DNA of 64,000 nt from Actinomadura nitritigenes (GCF_017573545.1 NZ_JAGEOK010000022.1:107720-171719); one strand, 5' to 3'. Numbered from the stretch's first letter, positions 1 through 8,825 are shown. Numbers and translations are program-made. Notes: generated by a model from the sequence alone, not told the origin.

Positions 1-1100
1 CCGATGCGCGCCGCGTAGGCGTTGAGGAACGCGTGGCGGAACGACCGCGTCCGTGACCGCCCGCGCGCGTCGCGGCGAGGTCCGGCGTGCACCATCGCCG
101 CCGTCGCCTGCACGAGCAGCGACGTGAAGAGCATCTCCACGGCCGCGAGATCGGCGGGGAACCCCAGGACGGTGGAGAATCCCAGTTCCCTGTGCCATAC
201 GGCACGGCACCGGTTGGCGTCCGCCACCACGGTGAGGAGCACCGCCTTGGGCGCGTCGTAGGGATTGTCCACCGCGACGCGGCGTCCCGCGGGGCCGCCC
301 AGGTTGCCGGTCTCGGCGGCCAGCAGGGCGTGGTCGATGCTGTGCCGCGCTATCAGCTCCTGGGCGCGCGCGCTGAGCGCCTCGGCCTCCTCGGGGAACT
401 CGGTCGACTCCGCCTTCGCGAGCAGAGCGCGGACCTTGCCGAGCATGCGCTGGTCGACGCCTTCGAACCCGTCCCGGACGGGCACCTCCCGCAACGGCGT
501 CCCTGGAGGCGGGCCGATGCTTGCCAGCTTCGGCAGGCATTCCAGCAGGTGGACGAGTTCGGTGCCGCAGGCGATGAACTCGGACCTGTCGGTCCCTTCG
601 CGTTCGCACCAGGCGTCCGGGTGCTCGTCGTCGTCCTCCCACCAGATCTCGGCGCCGATGAGGGCGAGTTGCTCGCGCCACTGCGCGGTCACGGTCGCGG
701 CGGAGTACGCGCGCATCTCGGCGGCGATCGCGTCGGTGGCGAGGCGGACGTGCCGGGCGGTGCGGCGGCGTGCCGCGTACCGGACGACATCGGCGGGCTG
801 CCAGCCGCGCTCCCAGGCGAGGGCGACGCCGCGTTCCAGCCGGGCGGTGAGGCACCGCGCGGTGACGAGGGGCCAGCCCGGCACGTCCGGACGGTCGGCC
901 AGCGCGGCCACGAGGAGGTCGAACGCGTCGCCGTCGCCCCGTGCCAGAGCGCGGACGGCCTCGGACGTCAGGGCCTCGGCCTCGTCCAGCAGGGACGGCC
1001 CGGGGCCGCAGGGGCCCGCATCGGAAGAGGACTCAGCCTGCCGTGGCCGCCACCACGCCTTCCGCACCGGTACTCCCGTCGTCGTCCGAGGCTCCGTCAT
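1..1100 (-). CDS. DUF2786 domain protein, C-terminus cut by the window edge
   Basis: This reading frame is open from an ATG at 1100 to the left edge (366 codons visible, no stop), so the C-terminus lies outside. The N-terminal ~200 residues are helical and Trp/Arg-rich and resemble nothing I can name. Around residues 215-255 sits a DUF2786 motif: LGKVRALLAKAEST followed by FPEEAEAL and a segment ending ARHSIDHALL. The downstream segment NPYDAPKAVLL to the end resembles the domain that usually follows DUF2786. The function of the family is unknown. An in-frame ATG at 1115 is an alternative start; neither has a convincing ribosome-binding site. The sense-strand frames over this region are shadows. 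Confidence 0.8.
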   Translation of the reverse strand, partial: MTEPRTTTGVPVRKAWWRPRQAESSSDAGPCGPGPSLLDEAEALTSEAVRALARGDGDAFDLLVAALADRPDVPGWPLVTARCLTARLERGVALAWERGWQPADVVRYAARRRTARHVRLATDAIAAEMRAYSAATVTAQWREQLALIGAEIWWEDDDEHPDAWCEREGTDRSEFIACGTELVHLLECLPKLASIGPPPGTPLREVPVRDGFEGVDQRMLGKVRALLAKAESTEFPEEAEALSARAQELIARHSIDHALLAAETGNLGGPAGRRVAVDNPYDAPKAVLLTVVADANRCRAVWHRELGFSTVLGFPADLAAVEMLFTSLLVQATAAMVHAGPRRDARGRSRTRSFRHAFLNAYAARI

Positions 1101-1200
1101 CTGACCACGAGGCATACTGCCACGCACGGACGGGTGCCCGGGCGTGGACGTCCGCGCGAAACGGAGATTTCACCGTCGGTGCACCTCGACGGTGCGGGCG

Positions 1201-1470
1201 CTACCGGCTCAGGTCCTGGCCGCGCATCTCCTCGACCACCACGCTCTGGTAGGCGCGGGTGGTGTCCGGGACGTAGCTGAGCCGTGCGAGGGCCTTGCCG
1301 TCGTGGTCCCTGATCTCGAAGTGGTAGCCCTCGGCGACGTCGCCGACGTGCGCCACGGCCTGGTCGTGACGGAGCCGGCACATGGTGTCGACCTTCTCCA
1401 GCGCGACTTTCAGGCTGCCCGCGTCGCTGATGAGCCGTGCCGGCTCACTCGTCTCCCAGATCTCGAACAT
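1201..1470 (-). CDS. small conserved-looking hypothetical protein, 89 aa
   Basis: The protein starts MFEIWETSEPARLI and has no signal peptide or membrane segment. The body alternates beta-like stretches (YHFEIRDHDGKALARLSYV), suggesting a small soluble alpha/beta fold. I do not recognise the family. The frame is open 30 codons further upstream, but the ATG at 1470 has an AGGA about 8 nt ahead, so this start is preferred. It lies alone between the DUF2786 gene on the same strand and a divergent acyl-CoA ligase gene. Confidence 0.6.
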   Translation of the reverse strand: MFEIWETSEPARLISDAGSLKVALEKVDTMCRLRHDQAVAHVGDVAEGYHFEIRDHDGKALARLSYVPDTTRAYQSVVVEEMRGQDLSR

Positions 1471-1710
1471 GGTCGCGTCCTGTCGGCGGTCGGGTGGAAG
1501 GAACGGGCGGGGCATTCCAGGCATCGGGCATAGCTTGCGCTGATTTGATGGATCTTTCAATCAGTACAGGTCTCGGATTGATCACTATTCGAAACCGCGT
1601 ACGGGCATAGCGTCATGTTCCCATGTGAGGCAAGTGAGCGCTTTCCTCTTCGCGAATCCGGTCGGTAGGGTCGGACGCACAGAACCGAATGTGATTCGGA
1701 AGGGGCCGGA

Positions 1711-3234
1711 GTGGACTACCGCGTCGTGTCCATCGTCCGCGACCACGCCCGGGACCGGGGCGACGCCCCCGCCATCACGGGCGACGGCCGGACGATCAGC
1801 TACGCCGAGCTGGACGAGCGCTCCAGCCGGGCCGCCCGCGCGCTCCTGGCCGCCGGGCTCGGGGCCGGGTCGCGGGTCGCCTACGTGGGCAAGAACGCGC
1901 CCGAGTTCTTCGACCTGCTGTTCGGCGCCGCGAAGATCGGCGCGGTGACCGCGCCGGTGAACTGGCGGCTGACCCCCGCCGAGATCGCCGCGATCGTCGC
2001 GGACGCGCAGGCGCCGGTGACCGTGGTGGACGCCGAGTTCGCCGCGCTCGCCGGGACGCTCCCCGGGCGTGCGGTGACGACCGGCGAGGACTTCGAGGCA
2101 TGGCTGGCGGCGCATCCGGCCGACGACCCCGGATTCGTCGGCGAGCCCGGCGACGTCGTCGTGCAGCTCTACACCTCCGGCACGACCGGCGTGCCGAAGG
2201 GCGTGCAGCTCGGCAACGCCAACTTCGAGGTCGGCGAGCGGATGGCGCGGCGCTGGCGGCTGGACGGGTCGTCGGTCAGCCTGGTGCCGATGCCGCTGTT
2301 CCACATCGGCGGGACCGGCTGGGCGCTGGCCGGCCTGTACGCCGGCTGCCGCCAGGTCCTGGTCCGCGACATCGACCCGGCGGCGCTGGTCGACACGTTC
2401 GAGCGCGAGCAGATCACCAACGCGTTCATCGTCCCGGCGGTCCTGCAGTTCATGTGCCAGGTGCCGGGCGCCGCGGAGCGCGACTACTCGGCCCTGCGGG
2501 CGATCACCTACGGGGCGTCGCCGATCACGAGCGAGGTGCTGCGGCGCTCGCTGGAGACCTTCAAGGCCCCGCTGTTCCAGCTGTACGGGATGACCGAGAC
2601 GACCGGCGCCATCGTCCAGCTGGAACCCGAGGACCACGACCCGGACGGCCCGCGCGCACACCTGATGCGCTCGGCCGGCCGGCCCTATGCCTGGGTCGAG
2701 GTGAAGATCGTCGAGCCGGGAGGGGGCGCGGAGCGCGCGCCGGGCGAGGTCGGTGAGGTGCTGGTGCGTTCCTCGCAGAACACCTCCGGCTACTGGAACC
2801 GGCCGGAGGAGACGGCCCGGCTGCTGGCCGGGGACGGCTGGCTGCGCACCGGCGACGCCGGCTACGTCGACGCCGAGGGCTACCTGTTCCTCACCGACCG
2901 GATCAAGGACATGATCGTCACGGGGGCCGAGAACGTGTACCCGATCGAGGTCGAGGAGGTCCTCGCGGCGCATCCCGGCATCGCCGACGTCGCGGTCATC
3001 GGCGTGCCCGACGAGCGGTGGGGCGAGACCGTCAAGGCCGTCGTCGTCCCCGCGCCCGGCGCGGTGCTCACCGAAGACGAGGTCCTCGCCTACGCCCGCG
3101 AGCGGCTGGCCGGGTTCAAGCGCCCCCGCTCGGTCGACTTCGTGGACGCGCTGCCGCGCAACCCCAGCGGCAAGATCCTCAAGAAGGACCTGCGGGCGCC
3201 GTACTGGGAGGGCCTCGGCCGGACGATCGCCTGA
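1711..3234 (+). CDS. AMP-binding acyl-CoA ligase (long-chain fatty-acid-CoA ligase-like)
   Basis: A 507-aa adenylate-forming enzyme expected to activate a carboxylic acid with ATP and load it on CoA. The P-loop-like AMP motif YTSGTTGVPKG runs from residue 154; YGMTETTG (adenine pocket) lies near 290; the hinge/A8 region WLRTGDAGYVDAEGY and the C-terminal catalytic lysine in NPSGKILKKDLR are all present, so it looks complete. The GTG start at 1711 follows AAGGGGCCGGA. It is a single-gene unit facing the winged-helix gene at 3249. Substrate cannot be read from sequence; the general fold and length match FadD-type ligases rather than NRPS domains. Confidence 0.9.
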   Translation: MDYRVVSIVRDHARDRGDAPAITGDGRTISYAELDERSSRAARALLAAGLGAGSRVAYVGKNAPEFFDLLFGAAKIGAVTAPVNWRLTPAEIAAIVADAQAPVTVVDAEFAALAGTLPGRAVTTGEDFEAWLAAHPADDPGFVGEPGDVVVQLYTSGTTGVPKGVQLGNANFEVGERMARRWRLDGSSVSLVPMPLFHIGGTGWALAGLYAGCRQVLVRDIDPAALVDTFEREQITNAFIVPAVLQFMCQVPGAAERDYSALRAITYGASPITSEVLRRSLETFKAPLFQLYGMTETTGAIVQLEPEDHDPDGPRAHLMRSAGRPYAWVEVKIVEPGGGAERAPGEVGEVLVRSSQNTSGYWNRPEETARLLAGDGWLRTGDAGYVDAEGYLFLTDRIKDMIVTGAENVYPIEVEEVLAAHPGIADVAVIGVPDERWGETVKAVVVPAPGAVLTEDEVLAYARERLAGFKRPRSVDFVDALPRNPSGKILKKDLRAPYWEGLGRTIA

Positions 3235-3248
3235 CCCTCGCCGGGGCG

Positions 3249-4346
3249 TCAGTCCTCGGCGACGGTGACGACGGTGTCCTTGGCGTCGGGCTCGGTGAAG
3301 CGCAGGAGGGCCTCGCCCTCGGCGGTGAGCTCGTCGAGGGCGGCCCGGGGGAGGGGTTCGAAGGGGCGCAGCCGCAGGGTGGCGACCTTGCGCTTGTACT
3401 CGGTCTCCCAGACGCCGCGCGCGAACCCGTCCCAGAGGAACACGGCGCGGACCCGGAGGTTCTTCGTGGTGAGCGACGGCCGGTGCGCGTCGGCGATGAT
3501 CCGGCGGCGGTCGGCGTGCGCGAGGACGAGGCTGTCGAACTCCGGCAGGAACCGCGCGGGGGCCGGGACGTCCTCGTCCGGGCGGGGCGCGCCGGGAAGG
3601 TCGAACAGCTCCCGGCCCTTGTCGTCCGCGAAGACGGACAGGCGCGGGCGCAGCCGTTCCAGGGCCTCGCCCGCCGAGCGCAGTCCCGACCAGGTCTGCG
3701 CGTCGGCGGCGGACGCCGGCCCGAACGCCTCCAGGTAGCGGAGGACGAGGTCGTCCTCGGCGGCGCCGGCGGACGGGGCGGCGCCCAGCCAGCCGTCGGC
3801 CGACGCGAACTCGGCGGAGCGCGGGAAGCCCCACCTGTCGTCGGTCGGGACCATGACCAGCGGCACGCACATCCGGACGGCATAGCCGAGCGCGCGGTCG
3901 TTGACGTCCGGGAAGCGTTCCTGCAGGAGGGCCCGCACCTCGTTGAACGTGCGCGGCCGCTCATCGAGGAGGGAGCGGGCGGCGGGGACGACCTCTCCGA
4001 GGTCGAGGCCCTTGGCACGGTCCCCGAGGACGCGCATCGCCGCGTCCAGCATCGGCTGCATCGACGTGCGGAACGCGAGGTAGTCGGACGCGGTCATCAG
4101 GTGCAGGGTCGCGCGCATCATGGTCGCGCGGACGAGCGTCCGGTCGCGCAGGGCCGTGTTCAGGTCGGACGCCTGGAAGCCGTCGAGCCGCGACCACAGC
4201 CCCACGAACGGCGGTTTGGGCTCCTGCGCCTGCATCCCGAACAAGCGGCCCACGGCGTCGGCGACCGGCACGCGTTCGCGCGCGAGCAGCAGTTGCCGGG
4301 CCAGCGTCGCCCTGTTGAGGGCCTGGACGCTGAGAGTGTCCGCCAT
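3249..4346 (-). CDS. winged-helix DNA-binding domain protein, AlkZ/YcaQ-like (HTH_42)
   Basis: A 365-aa protein with the N-terminal pattern of the HTH_42 superfamily (TLARQLLLARERVPVADAVGRLFGMQAQ). In AlkZ-type DNA glycosylases a Gln-x-Gln motif near residue 37-39 does the base-excision chemistry; here the equivalent is Gln39-Ala-Gln41, so a glycosylase role on bulky or crosslinked bases is possible. Many actinobacterial paralogues in this family are uncharacterised, so the activity is inferred. The start at 4346 has GAGAAGG about 10 nt upstream. It is convergent with the acyl-CoA ligase, with only 14 nt between stops. Confidence 0.8.
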   Translation of the reverse strand: MADTLSVQALNRATLARQLLLARERVPVADAVGRLFGMQAQEPKPPFVGLWSRLDGFQASDLNTALRDRTLVRATMMRATLHLMTASDYLAFRTSMQPMLDAAMRVLGDRAKGLDLGEVVPAARSLLDERPRTFNEVRALLQERFPDVNDRALGYAVRMCVPLVMVPTDDRWGFPRSAEFASADGWLGAAPSAGAAEDDLVLRYLEAFGPASAADAQTWSGLRSAGEALERLRPRLSVFADDKGRELFDLPGAPRPDEDVPAPARFLPEFDSLVLAHADRRRIIADAHRPSLTTKNLRVRAVFLWDGFARGVWETEYKRKVATLRLRPFEPLPRAALDELTAEGEALLRFTEPDAKDTVVTVAED

Positions 4347-4507
4347 CGTGTCCGCCTTCTCGCCGGCCCCGCGGCACTCGGACGGTCCGGCGGGGATGGT
4401 TCGGGGATGCCGACCTTACCGACGCCCTAGGACACTCCCCGCACACCGGCCGGGACGGCTCCCTGCACGCCGGCCGGGAGGGGCTCCATGAACACAGCCC
4501 CCGCCCG

Positions 4508-5437
4508 TTACGGGTCGGCCCGCCTCCGCTCCACGCCGGCCACGTCCGCGATCGTCTCGCGGACGCAGCGGCGCAGCCACGCGTGCGCGGGGTCGGCGTC
4601 GTAGCGCGCGTGCCAGGCCAATGACAGGCGCAGGGGCGGCATGGGCAGGGGGATCGGGACCCACACCAGGCCCAGCCGCTCCACCAGGGGCCTGTGCAGC
4701 CGTTCCGCCGCGAACCCCATCAGGTCGGTTCCCCGGACGACGAGCAGCGCGGTGCTGACCGTCGGGACGGTCCCGGCGACGCGCCTGGAGCGTCCCGTCT
4801 CCGCGAGGAGTTCGTCGATGGGCCCGGTCAGGCGGCCGCGCCGCGTGTTGGTCAACTGCGTGGTCGCGCACCAGTCGTCGAGCGTCACCTCCCGGCCCGC
4901 GAGGGGGTGCCCGGGGCGGACGACGGAGGAGAACCGGTCCTCCAGGACCGGCTCGACCCGTGTGTCGGTCGCCTCGTCCGTGATGACGCCGATCTCCAGG
5001 TCGATGGAGGCGCGCCGCAGAAGGTGGGTGTCGCGCGGCCCCTCGCCGAGGAAGCGCAGGGTGACGCCTGGGGCGTCGCGTGCCATCCGTTCCAGTAGGG
5101 GCCCGGACAGGACGGCGATCGTGCCCTCCTCTGCCTGGAGGGTGAAGGTTCCCTCCAGCGTGCGCGGGGAGAAGGCGTCGTCCGCGGAGAACAGCGCGTA
5201 GGCGCGCTGGACGAGTTCATGCACCTCCGCGCGCACCGCGAGCGCGCGCGGGGTGGGCACCATGCCGCGGCCCGAGCGCACGAGCACGGGATCGCCGAGG
5301 GCCTTGCGGATCCGGCCGAGGGTCCGGCTCATCGCGGGGCTCGACAGATGCAGGCGCTCGGCCGCGCCGGCGACGCTGCCCTCGTCCAGCAGGACGTCGA
5401 GCGCGACGAGCAGATTGAGATCCAGTGCGGATTGCAC
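4508..5437 (-). CDS. LysR-family transcriptional regulator
   Basis: A 309-aa LTTR: N-terminal winged helix-turn-helix (residues ~5-60, with LHLSSPAMSRTLGRIRKALGDPVLVR) followed by a periplasmic-binding-protein-like effector domain. A GTG at 5446 extends the frame by three codons, but the GAGGA at 5447-5451 would abut it; it is correctly spaced (9 nt) for the GTG at 5437, so that start is chosen. The gene is divergent from the MFS transporter at 5607, the usual LTTR arrangement, and probably controls it from the 170-nt gap. Confidence 0.9.
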   Translation of the reverse strand: MQSALDLNLLVALDVLLDEGSVAGAAERLHLSSPAMSRTLGRIRKALGDPVLVRSGRGMVPTPRALAVRAEVHELVQRAYALFSADDAFSPRTLEGTFTLQAEEGTIAVLSGPLLERMARDAPGVTLRFLGEGPRDTHLLRRASIDLEIGVITDEATDTRVEPVLEDRFSSVVRPGHPLAGREVTLDDWCATTQLTNTRRGRLTGPIDELLAETGRSRRVAGTVPTVSTALLVVRGTDLMGFAAERLHRPLVERLGLVWVPIPLPMPPLRLSLAWHARYDADPAHAWLRRCVRETIADVAGVERRRADP

Positions 5438-5454
5438 CAGACGCACTCCTCACG

Positions 5455-5467
5455 TGCAGAAGATGCA
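5455..5467. promoter_or_regulatory. TGCA-N5-TGCA dyad in the LysR/MFS gap
   Basis: TGCA GAAGA TGCA, an interrupted palindrome 18 nt upstream of the LysR start codon and in the shared intergenic region with the MFS gene. LysR regulators bind interrupted dyads in this position. Assignment as the LysR box is inference. Confidence 0.4.
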
Positions 5468-5606
5468 TTTGAAAGCAAGTCACCGCAAGCCTACGTTGGT
5501 GATCGCGGAGGCGGCGCGCGCGGCCGGATCCCCGCCCCCCACCTGTCGGCTCAGCCCTTTCCGGCGTGCCCGAGGCACGCCCGCGAGTGACTTCGAGGAA
5601 CCCCTC

Positions 5607-7133
5607 ATGACGATCGATGCCGTCCGCGCCGCCGCGCCTCCGGACCGGGGACGCGCCGCCCGGCGCGCCGTGCCGCCGCTGATGTCGGCGTGCGTGGTCC
5701 TGGTCGTGGCGATGGTCGCGGCGATCAACCTCTCGATCCCCAAGCTGTCGGCGAGCGGCCTGCGCCCGTCCGCGACCGGCCTGCTGTGGATCGTCGACTC
5801 CTACGTCCTGGTGTTCGGCTGCCTGCTCATCCCGGCCGGCGCCGCGGGCGACCGGTTCGGGCGCAAGGGCGCGCTGCTGGCCGGCCTCGGCGTCTTCGCC
5901 GCCGGCTGCCTGCTGTCGGCGGCTGCGCCCGCGGTCGCCGTGCTGCTGGCGGGCCGGCTGGTCACCGGGGCCGGGGCGGCGCTCATCATGCCCGCGACGC
6001 TGTCGCTGCTGATGCAGGTCACCGAGCCGGCGCGGCGCCCGCAGGCGGTCGCGGCCTGGACGGCCGCGACCGGCGTCGCGGGCGCCGTCGGCAACCTCGC
6101 CGGGGGAGCGGTGCTGGAGTGGCTGCCCTGGCGGTGCCTGTTCCTGGCCGGCGCGCTCGCCGCCGGTGCGCTGGCCGCGCTGACGGCCCGGCTGGCACCC
6201 GCGGGCGAACGGCACCGCGCGGACCTGGACGTGCCGGGCGCCGCGCTGCTCACCGCGGCCCTGTTCGCGCTGCTCTTCGGGATCATCGAGGGATCCGAGC
6301 GCGGCTGGACCTCCGCGCCGGTGCTGGGCGGGTTCGCGGGCGCCGCCGTGCTGCTGGCGGTGTTCGCCGTCCACGCGACGCGCGCCGCGCACCCGCTGCT
6401 CGACCCGCGGCTGTTCGCCCGCGCCTCGCTGCGCAGCGGCGTGCTGGGCATCGGGGCGGCCTTCTTCTGCCTGTTCGCGCTGTTCTTCGTCAACGCCCAG
6501 TACCTGCAGTACGCCAAGGGGTACTCGCCGCTCGTCACCGGCGCGGCGGTCACGCCGGTCGTGGCCGGGATGATCGTGGTCTCCCGGCGGAGCGTCGGCC
6601 TCGCCCGGCGGTTCGGGAACCGCGCGGTCATCACCTCGGGGCTGCTCGTCCTCGCCTGCGGGCTCGGGCTGCTCTCGCTCGCCGACGCGGCCACGCCCTA
6701 CCCGCTCTACGCGCTGGAGCTGCTGGTCATGTCGGCCGGCATGGGGCTGTGCGTGCCGCCGCTGTCGGTCGGCGTCATGTCCGCGCTCCCGCCCGGGCGC
6801 GCGGGGCTGGGGTCTGGGCTCAACAGCGCGGCCCGCGAGATCGGCAGCGCGCTCGGCGTCGCGGTCCTCGGGACGGTGCTCGCCGGCCGCTTCTCCGCCG
6901 CCCTGCCGCCGGGGCCCGCCGGCCACGCCCATTCGGCGGGCGAGGCGATCGCCGCGGCGGACGCCTCCGGCGCCGGTGCGGGAGTGCACGCCCAGGTCGT
7001 CTCGGCGTTCACCGACGCGATGTCGGCGGGCTTCCGAGTGGTCGCGCTGATCGCCTGCGCGGCGGCGCTGCTGGTCGCTCCAGGCCTTTCCCGGGCGGAC
7101 CGGGCGGAGGGGGCTGGTCGCGCCGGCCAATGA
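5607..7133 (+). CDS. MFS drug transporter, DHA2 (14-TM) type
   Basis: A 508-aa integral membrane protein with about 14 hydrophobic segments. The loop between TM2 and TM3 carries the MFS signature GDRFGRKGALLAG (from about residue 80), and AVGNLAGGAVLEWLPWRCLF resembles the antiporter motif C region typical of proton-coupled exporters. Length and pattern fit the DHA2 multidrug family. The ATG at 5607 has GAGGAA six nt upstream; the long upstream extension of the same frame is not coding. It is divergent from the LysR gene, so inducible efflux is likely. The substrate is unknown. Confidence 0.88.
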   Translation: MTIDAVRAAAPPDRGRAARRAVPPLMSACVVLVVAMVAAINLSIPKLSASGLRPSATGLLWIVDSYVLVFGCLLIPAGAAGDRFGRKGALLAGLGVFAAGCLLSAAAPAVAVLLAGRLVTGAGAALIMPATLSLLMQVTEPARRPQAVAAWTAATGVAGAVGNLAGGAVLEWLPWRCLFLAGALAAGALAALTARLAPAGERHRADLDVPGAALLTAALFALLFGIIEGSERGWTSAPVLGGFAGAAVLLAVFAVHATRAAHPLLDPRLFARASLRSGVLGIGAAFFCLFALFFVNAQYLQYAKGYSPLVTGAAVTPVVAGMIVVSRRSVGLARRFGNRAVITSGLLVLACGLGLLSLADAATPYPLYALELLVMSAGMGLCVPPLSVGVMSALPPGRAGLGSGLNSAAREIGSALGVAVLGTVLAGRFSAALPPGPAGHAHSAGEAIAAADASGAGAGVHAQVVSAFTDAMSAGFRVVALIACAAALLVAPGLSRADRAEGAGRAGQ

Positions 7134-7167
7134 GATATAACGTGTTCTCCCGAAGACGAGATATAAC
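7132..7167. repeat. direct repeat GAGATATAAC x2 ahead of the siderophore-interacting gene
   Basis: GAGATATAAC occurs at 7132-7141 (overlapping the MFS stop codon) and again at 7158-7167, a 26-bp period, in otherwise GC-rich DNA. It sits just before the ribosome-binding site of the next gene, so a promoter element or a direct-repeat operator is possible. Confidence 0.4.
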
Positions 7168-7188
7168 TCGATGACCCGGAAGGTGGCG

Positions 7189-7947
7189 ATGAGCGTGGCG
7201 CAGAGCCCGCGCGGTGTCCGCGGCAGGCTGCTGGACCGGATGTTCGTCCGGGGGCGCGTCGAGGACGTCCGGCCCGGGCCGGGTCGCATGCGGTGGATCG
7301 GCATCGGCGGCGTACCCGGCCTGGACTGGACGCCCGGTCAGCACGTCCGCGTGCACATGGCCGACGTCACGTCCGCGCGGACGTGGGTCAGCGGCAAGGT
7401 GCGCGACGCGCTGCGCACGTACTCCGTTTGGGACTACGACGCGGCCTCCGGCGTGCTGGAGTTGTGCGTCATGGATCACGACGGCGCCGGTCCGGGGGCG
7501 CGCTGGGCCCGTTCCGTCCGGCCAGGGGAGGAGGTCGTCTTCAACAAGCCGGAGGGTTCGTTCGTGCTGCGCCCCGCTCCGTACCACCTGTTCGCGGGCG
7601 AGGAGACGGCCTCCGTCACGTTCGGCGCGATGCTGCGCGCCGCAGGGCCGGACGAACCCGTGTACGGCGCGGTGGAGGTCGCCGAGCCGGAGGACCGGTT
7701 GCCTCTGCCGCGGGGGGAGGAACTCGCGTGGTGCCGGCGCGGCGCGGCCTCGGCGGCGTCGTCGGAGATCCTCGTCGACGCGGTCCGCCGGCTCGATCTT
7801 CCCGGCGAGCCGGGGTTCGCCTACGTGGCCGGGGAGGCACGCACCGTACAGGCCATGCGCGCGCATCTGGTCGGGGAGCGGGGCTGGCCGCGCAGATCCG
7901 TGCAGGTCAAGCCCTACTGGACGCCCGGCAGACGCGGGATGGACTGA
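7189..7947 (+). CDS. siderophore-interacting protein (FAD-binding ferric-siderophore reductase family)
   Basis: A 252-aa member of the SIP/ViuB family, which reduces ferric siderophore complexes with FAD and NAD(P)H to free iron in the cytoplasm. Visible are the FAD-binding motif RTYSVW (residues 76-81), the segment PEGSFVLRPAPYHLFAGEET, and the family C-terminus VKPYWTPGRRG. The ATG at 7171 lies in frame but lacks a ribosome-binding site; GGAAGGTGG at 7178-7185 serves the ATG at 7189. It is on the same strand as the MFS gene, 55 nt downstream, so co-transcription is possible. No iron-box (DtxR/IdeR) palindrome is obvious. Confidence 0.9.
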   Translation: MSVAQSPRGVRGRLLDRMFVRGRVEDVRPGPGRMRWIGIGGVPGLDWTPGQHVRVHMADVTSARTWVSGKVRDALRTYSVWDYDAASGVLELCVMDHDGAGPGARWARSVRPGEEVVFNKPEGSFVLRPAPYHLFAGEETASVTFGAMLRAAGPDEPVYGAVEVAEPEDRLPLPRGEELAWCRRGAASAASSEILVDAVRRLDLPGEPGFAYVAGEARTVQAMRAHLVGERGWPRRSVQVKPYWTPGRRGMD

Positions 7948-7995
7948 TCGCCAACGAGCGTCGGGGGCCGGGGTTACGGGGCGATATTTCGTAAA

Positions 7996-8024
7996 ATGCA
8001 CGTGCATCAGCCCTTGCACCTGCA
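7996..8024. promoter_or_regulatory. paired TGCAC-s-TGCA palindromes
   Basis: A perfect 12-bp palindrome ATGCACGTGCAT (7996-8007) is followed, 18 bp on, by TGCACCTGCA (8015-8024). They lie in the 134-nt gap ahead of the proline-rich gene. Two helically offset copies suggest a dimeric regulator binding site. Confidence 0.4.
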
Positions 8025-8081
8025 CGCCATTCCTAGCAGGATTGCCCCGGACCCCCGCACGTGAACTCGCCGGAGATCGCG

Positions 8082-8534
8082 ATGACCGCACACTTGAGCG
8101 ACAGTGACCGACAGGCGCTGCGGCTGGCCCAGGATCTCCGCGAGGAGATGCGGGCGGCACTGCCCCAGCTCTCCTCCGCGCCCTCGGTCTCCCCGTTCGT
8201 CGACCAGGGAGGGACGCCCAGCGTCCTGCTCCGGATGGACGCCGACACCGCCCGCGCGCTGATGGCCGTCCTGGCCGAGCGTCGCACGGATCGGACGGCC
8301 CCTCCGGTGCCGGAACCGCGCCGGGCCGACGGCTCCCACGTCCCGCCGCCCGTGCCCCCGCCGGGCGCCCCCCAGGCGGGGCCCGCGCCATACCAGCCGA
8401 TCGTGGCGGCCGCGCCGTTCCCGGAGCCCGCCTACGCGCAGGCCCCCTTCGCCGAGGCTCCGGCGGTCAACCCGGTGTTCGCCGGCGGGACGGGCCCGAC
8501 CCCGCTGGTGCCGTCGGTCTATCCGACGCACTGA
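8082..8534 (+). CDS. proline-rich hypothetical protein, 150 aa
   Basis: I do not recognise this protein. The N-terminal ~85 residues are helical and soluble (LSDSDRQALRLAQDLREEMRAAL, later MDADTARALMAVLAERRTD). The rest is a low-complexity Pro/Ala tail with PPPVPPPGAPQAGPAP and repeated A-P-F/Y-P motifs, probably disordered. There is no signal peptide. A GTG at 8061 is in frame, but GGAGA precedes the ATG at 8082. It is a single-gene unit with palindromes upstream and a strong terminator 120 nt downstream. Confidence 0.65.
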   Translation: MTAHLSDSDRQALRLAQDLREEMRAALPQLSSAPSVSPFVDQGGTPSVLLRMDADTARALMAVLAERRTDRTAPPVPEPRRADGSHVPPPVPPPGAPQAGPAPYQPIVAAAPFPEPAYAQAPFAEAPAVNPVFAGGTGPTPLVPSVYPTH

Positions 8535-8654
8535 CCCGGGTCCCCACGTCCTCCTCCGGACCGCCGCGCGCGGTCCGCGGCCCGGCGCCGCCGTCATGGC
8601 CGCCGCCGGGCCGTCTCGCGGTTCACGGCCCTCCAGAGCCGCCTCCGGTATTCG

Positions 8655-8684
8655 CCCGGCCGGTACGTCCGGCCGGGTTTTCTT
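8655..8684 (+). terminator. rho-independent terminator
   Basis: Perfect 9-bp stem CCCGGCCGG / CCGGCCGGG with loop TACGT (8655-8677), then TTTTCTT. It closes the proline-rich gene's transcript. Confidence 0.8.
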
Positions 8685-8802
8685 GTGCGCGTGCTCCTTC
8701 GGCGTATCGCCCTCGCGGGCTCGCCGGCCCGATGCCGATCTCCGCTTCCGGGCCGTGCCCACCGGCGTCCCGGCCGGCATAGGAGATCGTTTCCCGGCGA
8801 AT

Positions 8803-8825
8803 AAAGATCGTTCTTTAAGATCTTT
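8803..8825. promoter_or_regulatory. inverted repeat AAAGATC-N9-GATCTTT
   Basis: Exact 7-bp arms (8803-8809 and 8819-8825) around an AT-rich 9-nt spacer, inside the AT-rich island about 510 nt upstream of the RlpA-like gene. Could be an operator or a nucleoid-protein site. Confidence 0.4.

Noticed and set aside
1585..3870. A 761-codon minus-strand frame over the acyl-CoA ligase
   Set aside because: The plus-strand frame carries every motif of an AMP-binding enzyme; the antisense product has none.
4430..4500. Short direct repeats (GCCGGCCGGGA and GGCTCC) between the winged-helix and LysR genes
   Set aside because: They are two loose copies of a GC-rich string in a 161-nt gap, with no CRISPR-like spacing or flanking gene.
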